DNA of 64,000 nt from Thermoanaerobaculia bacterium (GCA_018057705.1 JAGPDF010000001.1:115503-179502); one strand, 5' to 3'; positions 25,617-34,928 are shown, counted from the stretch's first letter. Notes: generated by a model not told the origin, from the sequence alone. Translations and numbers: made by a program.

Positions 25617-26822
25617 ATGCCGACGCCATCGCCTTTCCACGAGCGCACCGCACCTCTCTGCCGAAGCTACGCCTGGAAGGACTGGGCGGGCTACTGTGCG
25701 GTCGCGCGCTACGACACCTCCCACGAGCGCGAGTACTTCGCTTTCCGCGAGACCGCGGGGCTCCTCGACGTCTCGCCGCTCTTCAAGTACGAGGTCACCG
25801 GGCCCGACGCCCGCGCCCTCCTTTCGCGCATGATGACCCGCGACGTCGCGAGTCTCAAGGTCGGACGGGTCGCCTACTCCTGCTGGTGCGACGACGCCGG
25901 CCGGGTGGTCGACGACGGCACCGTGGCGCGGCTGGACGAGGATCACTACCGCGTCACCGCCGCCGATCCCTCCCTCCACTGGCTCGAGGACTGCGGCCGC
26001 GGCATGAACGTCCGGCTCGAGGATTCGAGCGGGCGATTGGCGGCGCTCGCTCTGCAGGGACCCACCTCGCGCGACGTGCTGCGCGCCTGTGCCCGCTTCG
26101 ACTCCGGACCGGACATGGACGGCCTGAAGTTCTTCGGCGTGACGAAAGCGTCGATCGACGGCGTTCCGGTCTGGATCAGCCGCACCGGCTACACCGGCGA
26201 TCTGGGCTACGAGATCTGGATGGAGAGCGCCCAGGCGCTCGCGGTCTGGGACGCGCTCATGGCGGCCGGGACACCCTGGGGCATCGAGCCCGCGGGGCTC
26301 GACGCGCTCGACATCACGCGCATCGAGGCCGGCTTCATCCTTCTCGGAGTCGACTACTACAGCTCGCCGAAGGTCGTCCTCGAAGCCAGGAAGTCCACCC
26401 CGCTCGAGCTCGGCTTCGGCTGGATGGTCGATCCGGCGCGCGCCGGCTACGTCGGCCGCGACGCCATCCTCGCCGAGCGCCAGCGCGGGCCGGCCTGGCA
26501 TCTGGTCGGGCTCGAGGTGAGCTGGGAGGCGCTCGAGGCGCTCTACGAGAGCTTCAATCTGCCGCCGTCGCTGCCCGCGACCGCGCGCCGCGACGGCCTG
26601 CCGGTCTTCGCCGAGGACGGCCGCCAGATCGGCAAGGCGACCTCGCACACCTGGTCGCCGATCTTGAAGAAGTACCTGGTCATCGCCTCGGTTCACCGCG
26701 GCTACGAAGCCAAGGGGACCCAGCTCCTGCTCGAGCACACCGTCGAGTTCGAGCGTCGCAAGGTCGCCGCCACCGTCGTGCCGACACCGTTCTACGATCC
26801 CGAAAGGAAGCGCAAGCCGTGA
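25617..26822 (+). CDS. GcvT-family aminomethyltransferase (folate-dependent demethylase type)
   Basis: This 401-residue protein belongs to the glycine-cleavage T-protein superfamily, whose members move one-carbon groups to tetrahydrofolate. The GcvT pattern is visible in AGLLDVSPLFKYEVTGPDA, the central SRTGYTGDLGYEIW and the C-terminal GRDAILAE and barrel region. It is closer in style to DMSP-demethylase or sarcosine/dimethylglycine-type GcvT proteins than to the housekeeping T-protein, and no gcvH or gcvP gene is nearby. Its stop overlaps the start of the next flavoprotein gene by four bases. With the divergent Rieske oxygenase it suggests demethylation of a methylated amine or related compound; that is inference. 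Confidence 0.85.
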   Translation: MPTPSPFHERTAPLCRSYAWKDWAGYCAVARYDTSHEREYFAFRETAGLLDVSPLFKYEVTGPDARALLSRMMTRDVASLKVGRVAYSCWCDDAGRVVDDGTVARLDEDHYRVTAADPSLHWLEDCGRGMNVRLEDSSGRLAALALQGPTSRDVLRACARFDSGPDMDGLKFFGVTKASIDGVPVWISRTGYTGDLGYEIWMESAQALAVWDALMAAGTPWGIEPAGLDALDITRIEAGFILLGVDYYSSPKVVLEARKSTPLELGFGWMVDPARAGYVGRDAILAERQRGPAWHLVGLEVSWEALEALYESFNLPPSLPATARRDGLPVFAEDGRQIGKATSHTWSPILKKYLVIASVHRGYEAKGTQLLLEHTVEFERRKVAATVVPTPFYDPERKRKP

Positions 26823-28417
26823 GCTCCGCGACAACCAGTTACGACGCCATCGTCGTCGGCGCGGGACACAACGGCCTGATCTGCGCCGCCTACCTCGCCA
26901 AGGCCGGCCGCAAGGTCCTCGTCCTCGAGCGCCGCCATCAGGTCGGCGGCGCCACCACGACCGAAGAGATCTACCCCGGCTTCCACTACACCTGCTGCTC
27001 GTACGTCGTTTCGCTGCTCCGACCGTGGATCATCCGCGACCTCGACCTGCCGCGCTACGGCTACGAGATCCTGCCGCTCGACTCGACCTTCACGCCGTTC
27101 CCCGACGGCCGCTACCTGATGCGCGACGCCGATCCGGAGCGGAACCGCCGCGCCATCGCCGCCTTCTCGCCGCGCGACGCCGAGGTCTACAAGCGCTTCG
27201 GCCAGGAGATGGCCGAGCTCGGCCGGCTGGTGAAGCCGGTGATCGACGATGTGGCGCCCGATCCGATGTCGCGCAACCCGAAAGAGCTCCTCAAGCTCGC
27301 CCGCCTGGCGAAGGGCATCCGCGGCCAGGGCGACAAGTGGCTGGTCGGCAACGCCAAGATGATGACGATGAGCGCGGTCGACTTCCTCTCCGAGTGGTTC
27401 GAGAGCGAGAACCTGATCGCGCCGATGTCGGTCTCCGGCATTATCGGCACCTTCCTCGGCGTGCGCTCGCCCGGCACCGCGTACGTCCTCCTCCACCACT
27501 ACATGGGCGAGATCGACGGCTCGTATCGCGCCTGGGGCCTGCCCAAGGGCGGCACCGGAGCGATCGCCGAGGCGATCGCGGCCTCGGCGCGCGATCTCGG
27601 CGTCGAGATCCGCCTCGAGGCGCCGGTCGATCACCTGCTGCTCGAGAAAGGCGTGGCGAAGGGCGTTGTGCTCGAAAACGGCGACGAGATCCGCGCCAAG
27701 GCGGTGATCTCCGGCGTCGATCCGCACCGCACCTTCCTGAAGCTCGTCGGCGAGAAGAACCTCGATCCGGAGATCGCGCTGCAGGTGAAGCGCTTCAAGA
27801 TGCGCGGCTCGTCGGGCAAGGTGAACCTCGCCCTCGACGGCCTGCCCGACTTCACCTGCCTGCCGGGATACGGCCCGCACCTGCGCGGCGACATCACCAT
27901 CGCGCCGTCGATCGACTACCTCGAGCGCGCCTACGACGACGCCAAGTACGGCGCCTTCTCCAAGAAGCCGTTCATGGACATCGTCATTCCGTCGCTCACC
28001 GACCCGACGGTGGCACCGCCCGGCAAGCACACCATGTCGATCTTCGTACAGTATGCGCCCTACAACCTCAAGGAGGGGGCCGCCGACTGGCCGAACCAGC
28101 GCGAGGCGTTCGGAGATGCGGTCATCGACACGCTCAGCGAGTACGCGCCGAATCTGAAGAACCACATCCTCCATCGCCAGGTGCTCACCCCCTGGGACCT
28201 GGAGCAGATCTACGGCCTGACCGAGGGCAACATCTTCCACGGTGAGCTGTCGCTCGAGCAGCTGGCGTTCCTGCGCCCGCTGGCCGGCTGGAGCCGCTAC
28301 CAGACGCCGGTCGAGAAACTCTGGATGTGCGCCTCGGGTACCCACCCCGGCGGCGGCATCATGGGCGCCCCCGGCGCGCTCTGCGCGCGCACCATGCTCG
28401 AGAAGCGGGCGGTCTGA
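26819..28417 (+). CDS. Phytoene-desaturase-superfamily FAD oxidoreductase, copy A
   Basis: This 532-residue flavoprotein starts with the dinucleotide-binding motif YDAIVVGAGHNGLICAAYL and the acidic end of the second strand, VLVLERRHQVGGATTT. It ends in the superfamily signature SGTHPGGGIMGAPG. The family (COG1233-type) includes carotenoid desaturases, retinol saturases and other amine/alkene oxidoreductases, so the substrate is not deducible. The GTG start overlaps the GcvT stop (GTGA), so it is translationally coupled. The next gene, one base after the stop, encodes a paralogue, which makes a heteromer or sequential oxidations possible. Confidence 0.88.
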   Translation: MSSATTSYDAIVVGAGHNGLICAAYLAKAGRKVLVLERRHQVGGATTTEEIYPGFHYTCCSYVVSLLRPWIIRDLDLPRYGYEILPLDSTFTPFPDGRYLMRDADPERNRRAIAAFSPRDAEVYKRFGQEMAELGRLVKPVIDDVAPDPMSRNPKELLKLARLAKGIRGQGDKWLVGNAKMMTMSAVDFLSEWFESENLIAPMSVSGIIGTFLGVRSPGTAYVLLHHYMGEIDGSYRAWGLPKGGTGAIAEAIAASARDLGVEIRLEAPVDHLLLEKGVAKGVVLENGDEIRAKAVISGVDPHRTFLKLVGEKNLDPEIALQVKRFKMRGSSGKVNLALDGLPDFTCLPGYGPHLRGDITIAPSIDYLERAYDDAKYGAFSKKPFMDIVIPSLTDPTVAPPGKHTMSIFVQYAPYNLKEGAADWPNQREAFGDAVIDTLSEYAPNLKNHILHRQVLTPWDLEQIYGLTEGNIFHGELSLEQLAFLRPLAGWSRYQTPVEKLWMCASGTHPGGGIMGAPGALCARTMLEKRAV

Positions 28418-28418
28418 G

Positions 28419-29972
28419 ATGGCGACCACGACAAGCTACGACGCCATCGTGATCGGTGCAGGCCCGAACGGCCTCGCCGCCGCCGCACGCCTCGCCAAGG
28501 CCGGCAAGAAGGTTCTGATCCTGGAGCGCGGAGCCCAACCGGGCGGCCTGTCGGCGAAGCGCGAGTTCCACCCCGGCTACTCGGTCCCTGGCATCCTCCA
28601 CGACGAAGCCCTGACGACGAAGAAGGCCGCCGAGAAGCTGGACCTTGAGAAGCACGGACTGAAGTTCCGCTCCGCGCCGGGAACGTACATCGCCGAGCAG
28701 GGCGGTCCCGGCATACTGCTTTCTGCCGACACCGCCACGACCGCAGCCGCGATCGCAACGCGATCGCGCCACGACGGCGACAACTACACCCTTTACCGGT
28801 CCTTTCTGACCCGGATCCAACCGGTGTTCGAGAAGATCCTGAGCGAAGATCCGCCGCCGCTCACTCCGAATGGCTGGAAAGAGGTGCTGGGCCTCGCGCG
28901 CCGCGGACTCGTGGCTCTCAAGCTCAAGAGAAGAGAGATGATCGAGCTGGCGCGCGTCGCTCCGATGTGCGTCGCCGACTTCCTGAACGAGAAGTTCGAG
29001 ACCCCATTCCTGGTCGAAGCGCTGGCGGCTCCGGCCGTCGCCTCCACCTGGAGCGGTCCTTGGTCCGCCGGTAGCAACACGAACCTCCTGCTGCGGGAGT
29101 GCACCGGCGGCGAGTACCTTGCAGGTGGGCCGGCGGCACTCGTCGCCGCCCTGGTCGCCGCGGCGAAGGCAGCCGGAGCGGAGCTCCGGACGAATTCCGA
29201 CGTCGCGCGGATCCGGTTGTCGAACAGCGGCGCGGTCATCGGCGTCACCCTCGCCTCGGGCGAGACGATCGACGCGCCGGTTGTCCTCTCCTCCGCCGAC
29301 CCGAAGCAGACGATGCTCCGCCTCGTCGCGCCGGGCTCGCTGCCGATCACGATCGAGGAGGAGTTCCGCCGCTTCCGCGCCCGCGGCAGCGCGGCCAAGG
29401 TGCACCTCGCCCTCTCCGGCCCGCTCGAGCTGCCGGCCGCCAACGGAAACCACGAGGCGCTCCGCATTGGCGGCGGCCACGTCGACGACCTCGAGCGCGC
29501 CTTCGACGCCATCAAGTACCGTCAGTTCTCGCCGCGCCCCAATCTCGACGTGCGCGTCCCCACGGTCGCCGACTCGAGCCTCGCGCCGCAAGGCCACCAC
29601 GTCGTCTCGATTCTCTCGAGCTACGCCCCCTACACGCTCGAAGGTGGCTGGAACGAAGCGGCAAGGCACGCCCTCGGCGAGAGCGTCGTCACCGAGCTCG
29701 AGCGCCACGCCCCCGGCGTGCGCGAGCGCATCGTCGCGATGGAGGTGCTGACACCGCTCGACCTCGAGCACGAGTTCGCCCTCACCGGCGGCCAGATCCA
29801 TCACGGCGAGCTCGCCCTCGACCAACTCCTCGTGCTGCGCCCGGCTCCCTCCGCCGCGCGCTACGCCACCAGCGTCCCCGGCCTCTACCTCGGCGGCGCC
29901 GGCAACCACCCCGGCGGCGGCGTCCGCCCGACGGCGGGGCTGCTCGCCGCCGAAGCGGTTCTGAAGAGCTAG
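28419..29972 (+). CDS. Phytoene-desaturase-superfamily FAD oxidoreductase, copy B
   Basis: This 517-residue paralogue of the upstream flavoprotein has YDAIVIGAGPNGLAAAARLA, LILERGAQPGGLSAKREF and the C-terminal LYLGGAGNHPGGGVRPTAG. It starts one base after the preceding stop. Compared with copy A the N-terminal motifs are similar but the middle has diverged strongly, so the duplication is old. The 3' end and the downstream flank of this gene have a partly homologous, broken counterpart at 31311-31505. It is probably the last gene of the operon that begins with the GcvT gene. Confidence 0.88.
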   Translation: MATTTSYDAIVIGAGPNGLAAAARLAKAGKKVLILERGAQPGGLSAKREFHPGYSVPGILHDEALTTKKAAEKLDLEKHGLKFRSAPGTYIAEQGGPGILLSADTATTAAAIATRSRHDGDNYTLYRSFLTRIQPVFEKILSEDPPPLTPNGWKEVLGLARRGLVALKLKRREMIELARVAPMCVADFLNEKFETPFLVEALAAPAVASTWSGPWSAGSNTNLLLRECTGGEYLAGGPAALVAALVAAAKAAGAELRTNSDVARIRLSNSGAVIGVTLASGETIDAPVVLSSADPKQTMLRLVAPGSLPITIEEEFRRFRARGSAAKVHLALSGPLELPAANGNHEALRIGGGHVDDLERAFDAIKYRQFSPRPNLDVRVPTVADSSLAPQGHHVVSILSSYAPYTLEGGWNEAARHALGESVVTELERHAPGVRERIVAMEVLTPLDLEHEFALTGGQIHHGELALDQLLVLRPAPSAARYATSVPGLYLGGAGNHPGGGVRPTAGLLAAEAVLKS

Positions 29973-29992
29973 CCGCGCAACCTTGAGCGGGC

Positions 29993-30027
29993 GGGCAATC
30001 GGACGGCGGCGCGCCGCCCGATTGCTG
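29993..30027. terminator. Nested palindrome between convergent genes, probable bidirectional terminator
   Basis: GCAATCGG (29995-30002) pairs with CCGATTGC (30018-30025) around the perfect 12-base palindrome GCGGCGCGCCGC. It sits between the stops of flavoprotein B and the leftward hydrolase gene. There is no T tract, so termination, if any, would be factor-assisted. Part of it (GCGCGCCGCCCGATTGCTGCC) recurs in the degraded copy at about 31480-31497. Confidence 0.5.
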
Positions 30028-30116
30028 CCGACCCTGGGCGCGAGCGGTCCTCGTTGGATCGTGGCTGGAGCGCGGGCGGTCTTTCAACTGCTTTGGGCGA
30101 CCCGATTCGCTCGCGA

Positions 30117-31208
30117 TCAGCGAAGCGATTCGGCGAGAAATTCGTCGATTGCTCCCAGGTACTCCGCAGGGCGGTCCCACCAAAGGATGTGGCCGGCGCC
30201 CTCGATGAAGTGGTAGCGCGCCCGAGGCAGAAGATCGACGTACTCGTAGGTCCCCGCATAGGAGAGCATGTCGCAGGCGCCCTGAAGCACCAGCGCCGGC
30301 TGGTCTCGCTTTCGCAGCAGCGGCCGTGGATCCTCGAGTTCACCGTACCAGCCGCTCCAGCCGTGGGAATAGAAGCCGGCGCCGCCCTCTTCGGGTTGGA
30401 CGTTCAGCGGCTCGCAGACCATGCCACGGGTGAAGTCGGCGGCTAATCCGTTGAGCACGCCGTCGGCCTCCCGGTCCTCCATCAGCTTGACGTTCACGAT
30501 GCTGAGGGCCATCGCGGCGAGCGCGCGCGGTGGCCAGAAACGCAAACCATCGAGGGGCACCTCGAGCGGCGCCACGAAGCGCAGGGTAGGCGGCACCGGG
30601 TATCGAATCTCGTTCACCCATCGACCGGCATCGTCGAAAAGGGTCGGCTGGATCTCCCCCGGGGAAGAAAGCACCAGGCGCTCTACCCGATCCGGGTGCA
30701 GCGCCAGATACTCGGCGGCGACGAATCCGCCATAGGAGTGGCCGATCAAGATGACCCTGCCGCCGGCGGGAGAGATCCTCCGCGAGACGATCTCGTCGAG
30801 GTCGGCGACATGGTTGAGAAAGGAGTAATCCCGGGGCCTCGCGAGGCGGTCGGAGAGACCGGAACCCACCTGGTCGTAGAAATAGAGATCGTGCCCGCGC
30901 TCGGCGAGCGGCGACAACGTCCGCACGATCGCAGAATGGACGTAACCCCCCGGTCCGCCATGCAGAAACACGATCGGTGCTCCAGGCGAGGCGCCCGGGA
31001 CAGCCCTCGCCGGAAGACTCTGGTAGGCGATGCGATAGCCCTTCTCCATCTCCCAGAAGCGCGTCTCCGGTCGCGGCTGTATCGGCGCCACCGTCGGCCG
31101 GAGCGGAATCAGGCACCACAGCACGACTGTCACCAAGGTCGCTCCGACTAGAGCCGCGCCCACCTGGAGCGTTCTGCGCAGGGCTCGGGGTATTCCGCGT
31201 GTCTTCAT
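30117..31208 (-). CDS. Membrane-anchored alpha/beta hydrolase (proline-iminopeptidase-like)
   Basis: This 363-residue protein has an N-terminal membrane segment (about 16-35, AALVGATLVTVVLWCLI), which suggests an uncleaved anchor, and an alpha/beta-hydrolase domain. The oxyanion region reads VFLHGGPGGYVHS and YDQVGSGLSDR, the nucleophile is Ser in LIGHSYGGF, the acid is probably Asp in GACDMLSY, and the base is His in EGAGHILW. The HGGPG motif is typical of prolyl aminopeptidases. The gene lies convergent to the flavoproteins, between copy B and the broken third copy, so it may have arrived by the rearrangement that broke the latter. Confidence 0.86.
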   Translation of the reverse strand: MKTRGIPRALRRTLQVGAALVGATLVTVVLWCLIPLRPTVAPIQPRPETRFWEMEKGYRIAYQSLPARAVPGASPGAPIVFLHGGPGGYVHSAIVRTLSPLAERGHDLYFYDQVGSGLSDRLARPRDYSFLNHVADLDEIVSRRISPAGGRVILIGHSYGGFVAAEYLALHPDRVERLVLSSPGEIQPTLFDDAGRWVNEIRYPVPPTLRFVAPLEVPLDGLRFWPPRALAAMALSIVNVKLMEDREADGVLNGLAADFTRGMVCEPLNVQPEEGGAGFYSHGWSGWYGELEDPRPLLRKRDQPALVLQGACDMLSYAGTYEYVDLLPRARYHFIEGAGHILWWDRPAEYLGAIDEFLAESLR

Positions 31209-31310
31209 GCCTTCTCCACGTCCCGCGGCCCCGATCCTTACATCTTTACGCCGTCTCGAGCGTCGTCAGCGGGGCGCCCACCTCGACCTGCATGGTCGCC
31301 GCCCTCGGCC

Positions 31311-31505
31311 GACCCGAGCCTCGCGCCGCGCGCTACGCCACCAGCGCCCCCGGCCTCTACCTCGGCGGCGCCGGCAACCACCCCGGCGGCGGAGTCCGCC
31401 CCACGGCAGGCCTCCTCGCCGCCGCTGCGGTTCTGAAGAGCCAGCCGCGCAGCCCTGGGCGGGCTGCCGGGCGGTTGCGCGCCGCCCGATTGCTGCCGGC
31501 CCGGT
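31311..31505 (+). pseudogene. Degraded 3' end of a third phytoene-desaturase-type flavoprotein gene
   Basis: Bases 31333-31444 align without gaps to the last 112 bases of flavoprotein B, encoding YATSAPGLYLGGAGNHPGGG and what follows. By eye there are 9 differences, and the stop TAG has become CAG. Most differences are silent third-position changes, as if the copy evolved as a functional paralogue before decay. Just upstream, 31311-31329 matches an earlier part of flavoprotein B (29571-29589). The shift between the two matches implies an internal deletion of 268 bases, not a multiple of three. The downstream flank also resembles that of copy B. No start or N-terminal part is present. Confidence 0.8.
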
Positions 31506-31511
31506 CCCCGC

Positions 31512-34500
31512 CTACGGCTGCTGCTGCCAGTACTGGAGCGGCGGCTCGACGACGCTCGGCCAGACCCGCTTCATGGTCTCGCCCTCGTAGATCTCGCCGT
31601 TCTTCACCACCCAGTGGATCTTCGTCGTGTTGTGGATGTCGGCGATCGGGTCGGCGTCGAGCACGATCATGTCGGCGAGCTTGCCGCTTTCGATCGTGCC
31701 GAGGTCGGGCAACAGGCCGATCTTCTCGGCGGCGCGCTCGGTCGCGGCGCGCAGGGCTTCGTGCGCCGTGAGCGCCTTGCCGCGACCGCCCTCACCCGCC
31801 ATGGCCCAGATCTCCCAGTGCGGCCCCAGCCCCTGCACCTGGCCGTGGGCGCCGAGCGAGATGTTGCCGCCGGCGTGCGCCACCTTGGCGACGCCCTCCG
31901 CGACCAGCGGGAACTGGTACTCCGACGGCTCCACCCACGGGTGACGGCGCCCCCAGGCGTCGAGCGCGAAATGCGGCGTGAACCGGTTGAGCTTCGGGTC
32001 GGCGTGGGCGTTCCTCTCCTGCCAGAAGTAGAGCTCGCCCCACGGCCCGCCGTAAGAGACCAGCAGCGTCGGGGTGTATGTCGTCTTCGTTGCGGCGAGA
32101 AACTGCGCCGCGTCGTCGCCGAGTTCGACGGGCAGCGAGTGCTCGAAGGCGGTGAAGCCGTCCATCGCCATCGACAAGTCAGAGAACAGTTCGCCGCCGC
32201 CCTCGGCGGTGAGCAGCATGTGCTCCTCTCGCGCCGCCTCGACGAACCAGCGGCGCTGCGCCCGGCGCGGCTGCTGGTAGACCTTGATCATGGTGGCGCC
32301 CCAGGCCTGCATCCGCTGCACCTGGCGCCGCGCGTCCTCGAGGCTGTCGACCTTGGCCCAGATGTCCTGCGCCTGGCCGCCATAGAGCACCATGCCGGAG
32401 GAGTAGGTGCGCGGGCCGACCATGCGGCCCGCCTCCACCATCTCGGCCTGCGCGAAGACGTCGACGGTCGGCGCCGACGGGTCGTAGGTCGTCGTGACGC
32501 CGTAGGCGAGATTCGCGAGGTACTCCCACTTGGTCTCCGGGAAGAGCTCGAACGCCGAGTAGTGGAGGTGGGCGTGAGTGTCGATGAAACCCGGGAGGAT
32601 CGTCTTGCCGCTGGCGTCGAAGGTCGTGGCGCCCGCCGGTACCGCAACTTTGCCCGGCGCGCCGACGCCGACAATCCGGTTGTCGGTGACCACGACGTCG
32701 GCCGACGACAGGATCTCGTCACCGCGCATGGTGACGACGCGGGCGTTCTTGAGCACGAACGAACCTGAGGGTTTTGCGCGCGGCACGGTGAGCGCGATTT
32801 TGATCTCGTCCGACTTCGGCAGCTTGAGCTCGTTCTCCTTCTTCTCGTCGCCCTGGCCCTCGCTTCCGCCCTTCTTCTCCTTCTTCTTGTCGGCGCCGTC
32901 GTCCGCCTTCGCCTTGAGCGCCGCCCTCTTCTTCTCGTCGGCGATGAACGCCAGGGCGCGGTCGATCGGCAGGCGATGGAAGGTGTTGCCGAGACCCCAG
33001 GTCAGCGTTCGGCCACCGTCGGCCCAGCCGAGGAACGCGCCGGCAACTTCGGTGAGCCGCACGACCGGCAGCGGCGAGCTCTCGAGCGCGAGCTCGACCG
33101 TCTCGGCGGTCCTCACCGGCGGCCACGCACCGAGGTAGACCTCGTCGCGCGAGGTGAAGGCGACCCAGCGCCCGTCGGGCGAGGGCGAGACTTCGGCGGT
33201 CACCGGCAGGCGCAAGTGCGTCTTCTTGTCGCTGCCATCGAGCCGGATCGAGACCAGGTCGGTTTTCGCTTCGTCTTGCGGCTTCTTGCCCGGTACCGTT
33301 ACGGCGTAGAGGACGCGCTCGGCGTCCTCCGGGGCCCGATCGTCGCGCAGGAAAGCTGCGTAGGGGTGGAAGATCTGACCCGCACCCAGGCCGACGTTCG
33401 CGATGTAGGTCGTCGTGCCGCCGGACGACGGCAGCCAGTGGAGCTCGAAGCTCTGCTCCTCCTCCGGCTGACGGCCGCGGAGCTCGAGGCCCGAGCCCTT
33501 GAAGATCAGGAGCCTGGCGCCCGACGGCGACCAGACCGGGTTGGCGTAGTGCGCGGCGACCTGGGTCAGCTTCGTCGGCGTGCCGCCGGCGAGCGGCACC
33601 TTCCAGACGGCGCCCAGGTCGCGGTCGCTCCACGAGACGAAGGCGACCGTCTTGCCGTCGGGCGAGATCGCCGGCGCGTACTCGCGGGAGGATTCGCCCA
33701 CTTCTCTCACCAACCGCGCCGGCTCGCCCACTGCCTTGCCATCCTCGACCGGCTGACGCCAGAGGCGGCCGAGCGCTTCGAAGACGATGGCGCGGCCGTC
33801 GGCGCTCTGCTGCGGCCGGCGCAGCACTTTCACCTGGAGGGGGCCCTTGGCGACGCCGTCCTGGAAGCTGACGCGCGGCGCCGCCCATTGCTCGACGTCG
33901 GCGATCCACGGAATTTCGGTGCGGGCGCCGTCTCCGATCGAGAAGCGCGCGATCCGTCCGCGATCGGAGATCACGATCGACAGACCGTCGGGCGTGAACG
34001 AGTAGCCAGGGTAGAGGTCAGCGGCGGCGAAGCCCTCCATCTCGTCCTTGCCGAGGCCACGCGCCAGAATCCGCTCCGTTCCGCTCGAGAGGTCACGCAA
34101 CACCAGCACCGTGTCGCCGTCGCGGCGGCTCAGGTACGAGAGCTTCGTACCGTCGGGCGAGAGCGCCGGACGCACTCCGCCGCCGACGCCGCCGGTGATC
34201 TGCGCAACCTCACCGGTGCGGCGATCGTGCCGTGCCACCTGGAAGAGCCCATCCTGCAGATTCGGAATGTAGCTGAACGGGCGCTGGCGGCGTGCGAAGT
34301 AGATAAAGCGGCCGTCCGTCGAAGCCACCGCGCCGGAGGAGTTGTGCGTGTCGTCGGAGTTCGTCAGCTTGACACCGGCGCCACCGTGGCGGCTCCACAG
34401 GTAGAGCTCGACCGGCGGGATGCCGGCGAGCTTGCCGTCCTCGCGGCGCGCGATCAGGAACTCGCCGTCCGGCGTCCAGTCCGCTGTCCGGGTATACGCA

Positions 34501-34928
34501 TCCTTCTCCTCGGTGAGCGCCCGCGGGTCTTTGCCGTCGGCGTCGGCGAGCCAGATGTTCTCGATGCCGCCGCGGTCGCTGGTGAAGGCGATCGTCTTGC
34601 CGTCGGGCGAGTAACGCGGCTGCGAGTCCCAGGCCGGGCCGGAGGTGAGCCGGCGCGCCTTGCCGCCGCCGATCGGCAGGTCGTAAAGATCGCCCAGGAG
34701 GTCGAAGACGATCGTCGCGCCGTCGGGCGACACGTCGACCGAAGTCCACGTTCCTTGGCTCGCTTCGAAAGCGATCCGGCGGGCCCCCGGCTGCGGCTGG
34801 TTGATCTCCGCCACCGGGTCCTTGGGCTTCTTCTTCTCCGGTTCCCTGGCTCCGGCAGGGCCCGCATCGAGTCCGAGAGCGGTGACGAGACAGGCGATGA
34901 CGAGAACCGGCGACACCGATCGGCGCAT
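31512..34928 (-). CDS. Secreted fusion of tandem beta-propellers and amidohydrolase domain
   Basis: This 1138-residue exported protein has a signal peptide (1 to about 27) and a long N-terminal region of PD40/TolB-like propeller blades (recurrent SPDGKTIAF, SPDGTKLSYL and WSPSGARLL), as in tricorn-protease-like proteins. A Lys/Glu-rich linker lies near 670-715 (KADDGADKKKEKKGG). The C-terminal amidohydrolase domain starts near residue 725, with the metal-binding HxH in GFIDTHAHLHYSAF (about 780) and later His residues in FEHSLP and KVAHAGGNISLGAHG. Substrates may be cyclic amides or peptides. It is unusually large. The Shine-Dalgarno AGAGGAG precedes the ATG at 34928. Confidence 0.9.
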   Translation of the reverse strand: MRRSVSPVLVIACLVTALGLDAGPAGAREPEKKKPKDPVAEINQPQPGARRIAFEASQGTWTSVDVSPDGATIVFDLLGDLYDLPIGGGKARRLTSGPAWDSQPRYSPDGKTIAFTSDRGGIENIWLADADGKDPRALTEEKDAYTRTADWTPDGEFLIARREDGKLAGIPPVELYLWSRHGGAGVKLTNSDDTHNSSGAVASTDGRFIYFARRQRPFSYIPNLQDGLFQVARHDRRTGEVAQITGGVGGGVRPALSPDGTKLSYLSRRDGDTVLVLRDLSSGTERILARGLGKDEMEGFAAADLYPGYSFTPDGLSIVISDRGRIARFSIGDGARTEIPWIADVEQWAAPRVSFQDGVAKGPLQVKVLRRPQQSADGRAIVFEALGRLWRQPVEDGKAVGEPARLVREVGESSREYAPAISPDGKTVAFVSWSDRDLGAVWKVPLAGGTPTKLTQVAAHYANPVWSPSGARLLIFKGSGLELRGRQPEEEQSFELHWLPSSGGTTTYIANVGLGAGQIFHPYAAFLRDDRAPEDAERVLYAVTVPGKKPQDEAKTDLVSIRLDGSDKKTHLRLPVTAEVSPSPDGRWVAFTSRDEVYLGAWPPVRTAETVELALESSPLPVVRLTEVAGAFLGWADGGRTLTWGLGNTFHRLPIDRALAFIADEKKRAALKAKADDGADKKKEKKGGSEGQGDEKKENELKLPKSDEIKIALTVPRAKPSGSFVLKNARVVTMRGDEILSSADVVVTDNRIVGVGAPGKVAVPAGATTFDASGKTILPGFIDTHAHLHYSAFELFPETKWEYLANLAYGVTTTYDPSAPTVDVFAQAEMVEAGRMVGPRTYSSGMVLYGGQAQDIWAKVDSLEDARRQVQRMQAWGATMIKVYQQPRRAQRRWFVEAAREEHMLLTAEGGGELFSDLSMAMDGFTAFEHSLPVELGDDAAQFLAATKTTYTPTLLVSYGGPWGELYFWQERNAHADPKLNRFTPHFALDAWGRRHPWVEPSEYQFPLVAEGVAKVAHAGGNISLGAHGQVQGLGPHWEIWAMAGEGGRGKALTAHEALRAATERAAEKIGLLPDLGTIESGKLADMIVLDADPIADIHNTTKIHWVVKNGEIYEGETMKRVWPSVVEPPLQYWQQQP

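Noticed and set aside
26819..29972. Carotenoid biosynthesis locus
   Set aside because: The two flavoproteins belong to the desaturase superfamily, but no phytoene synthase, cyclase or geranylgeranyl synthase is adjacent, and the partners are Rieske and GcvT proteins.
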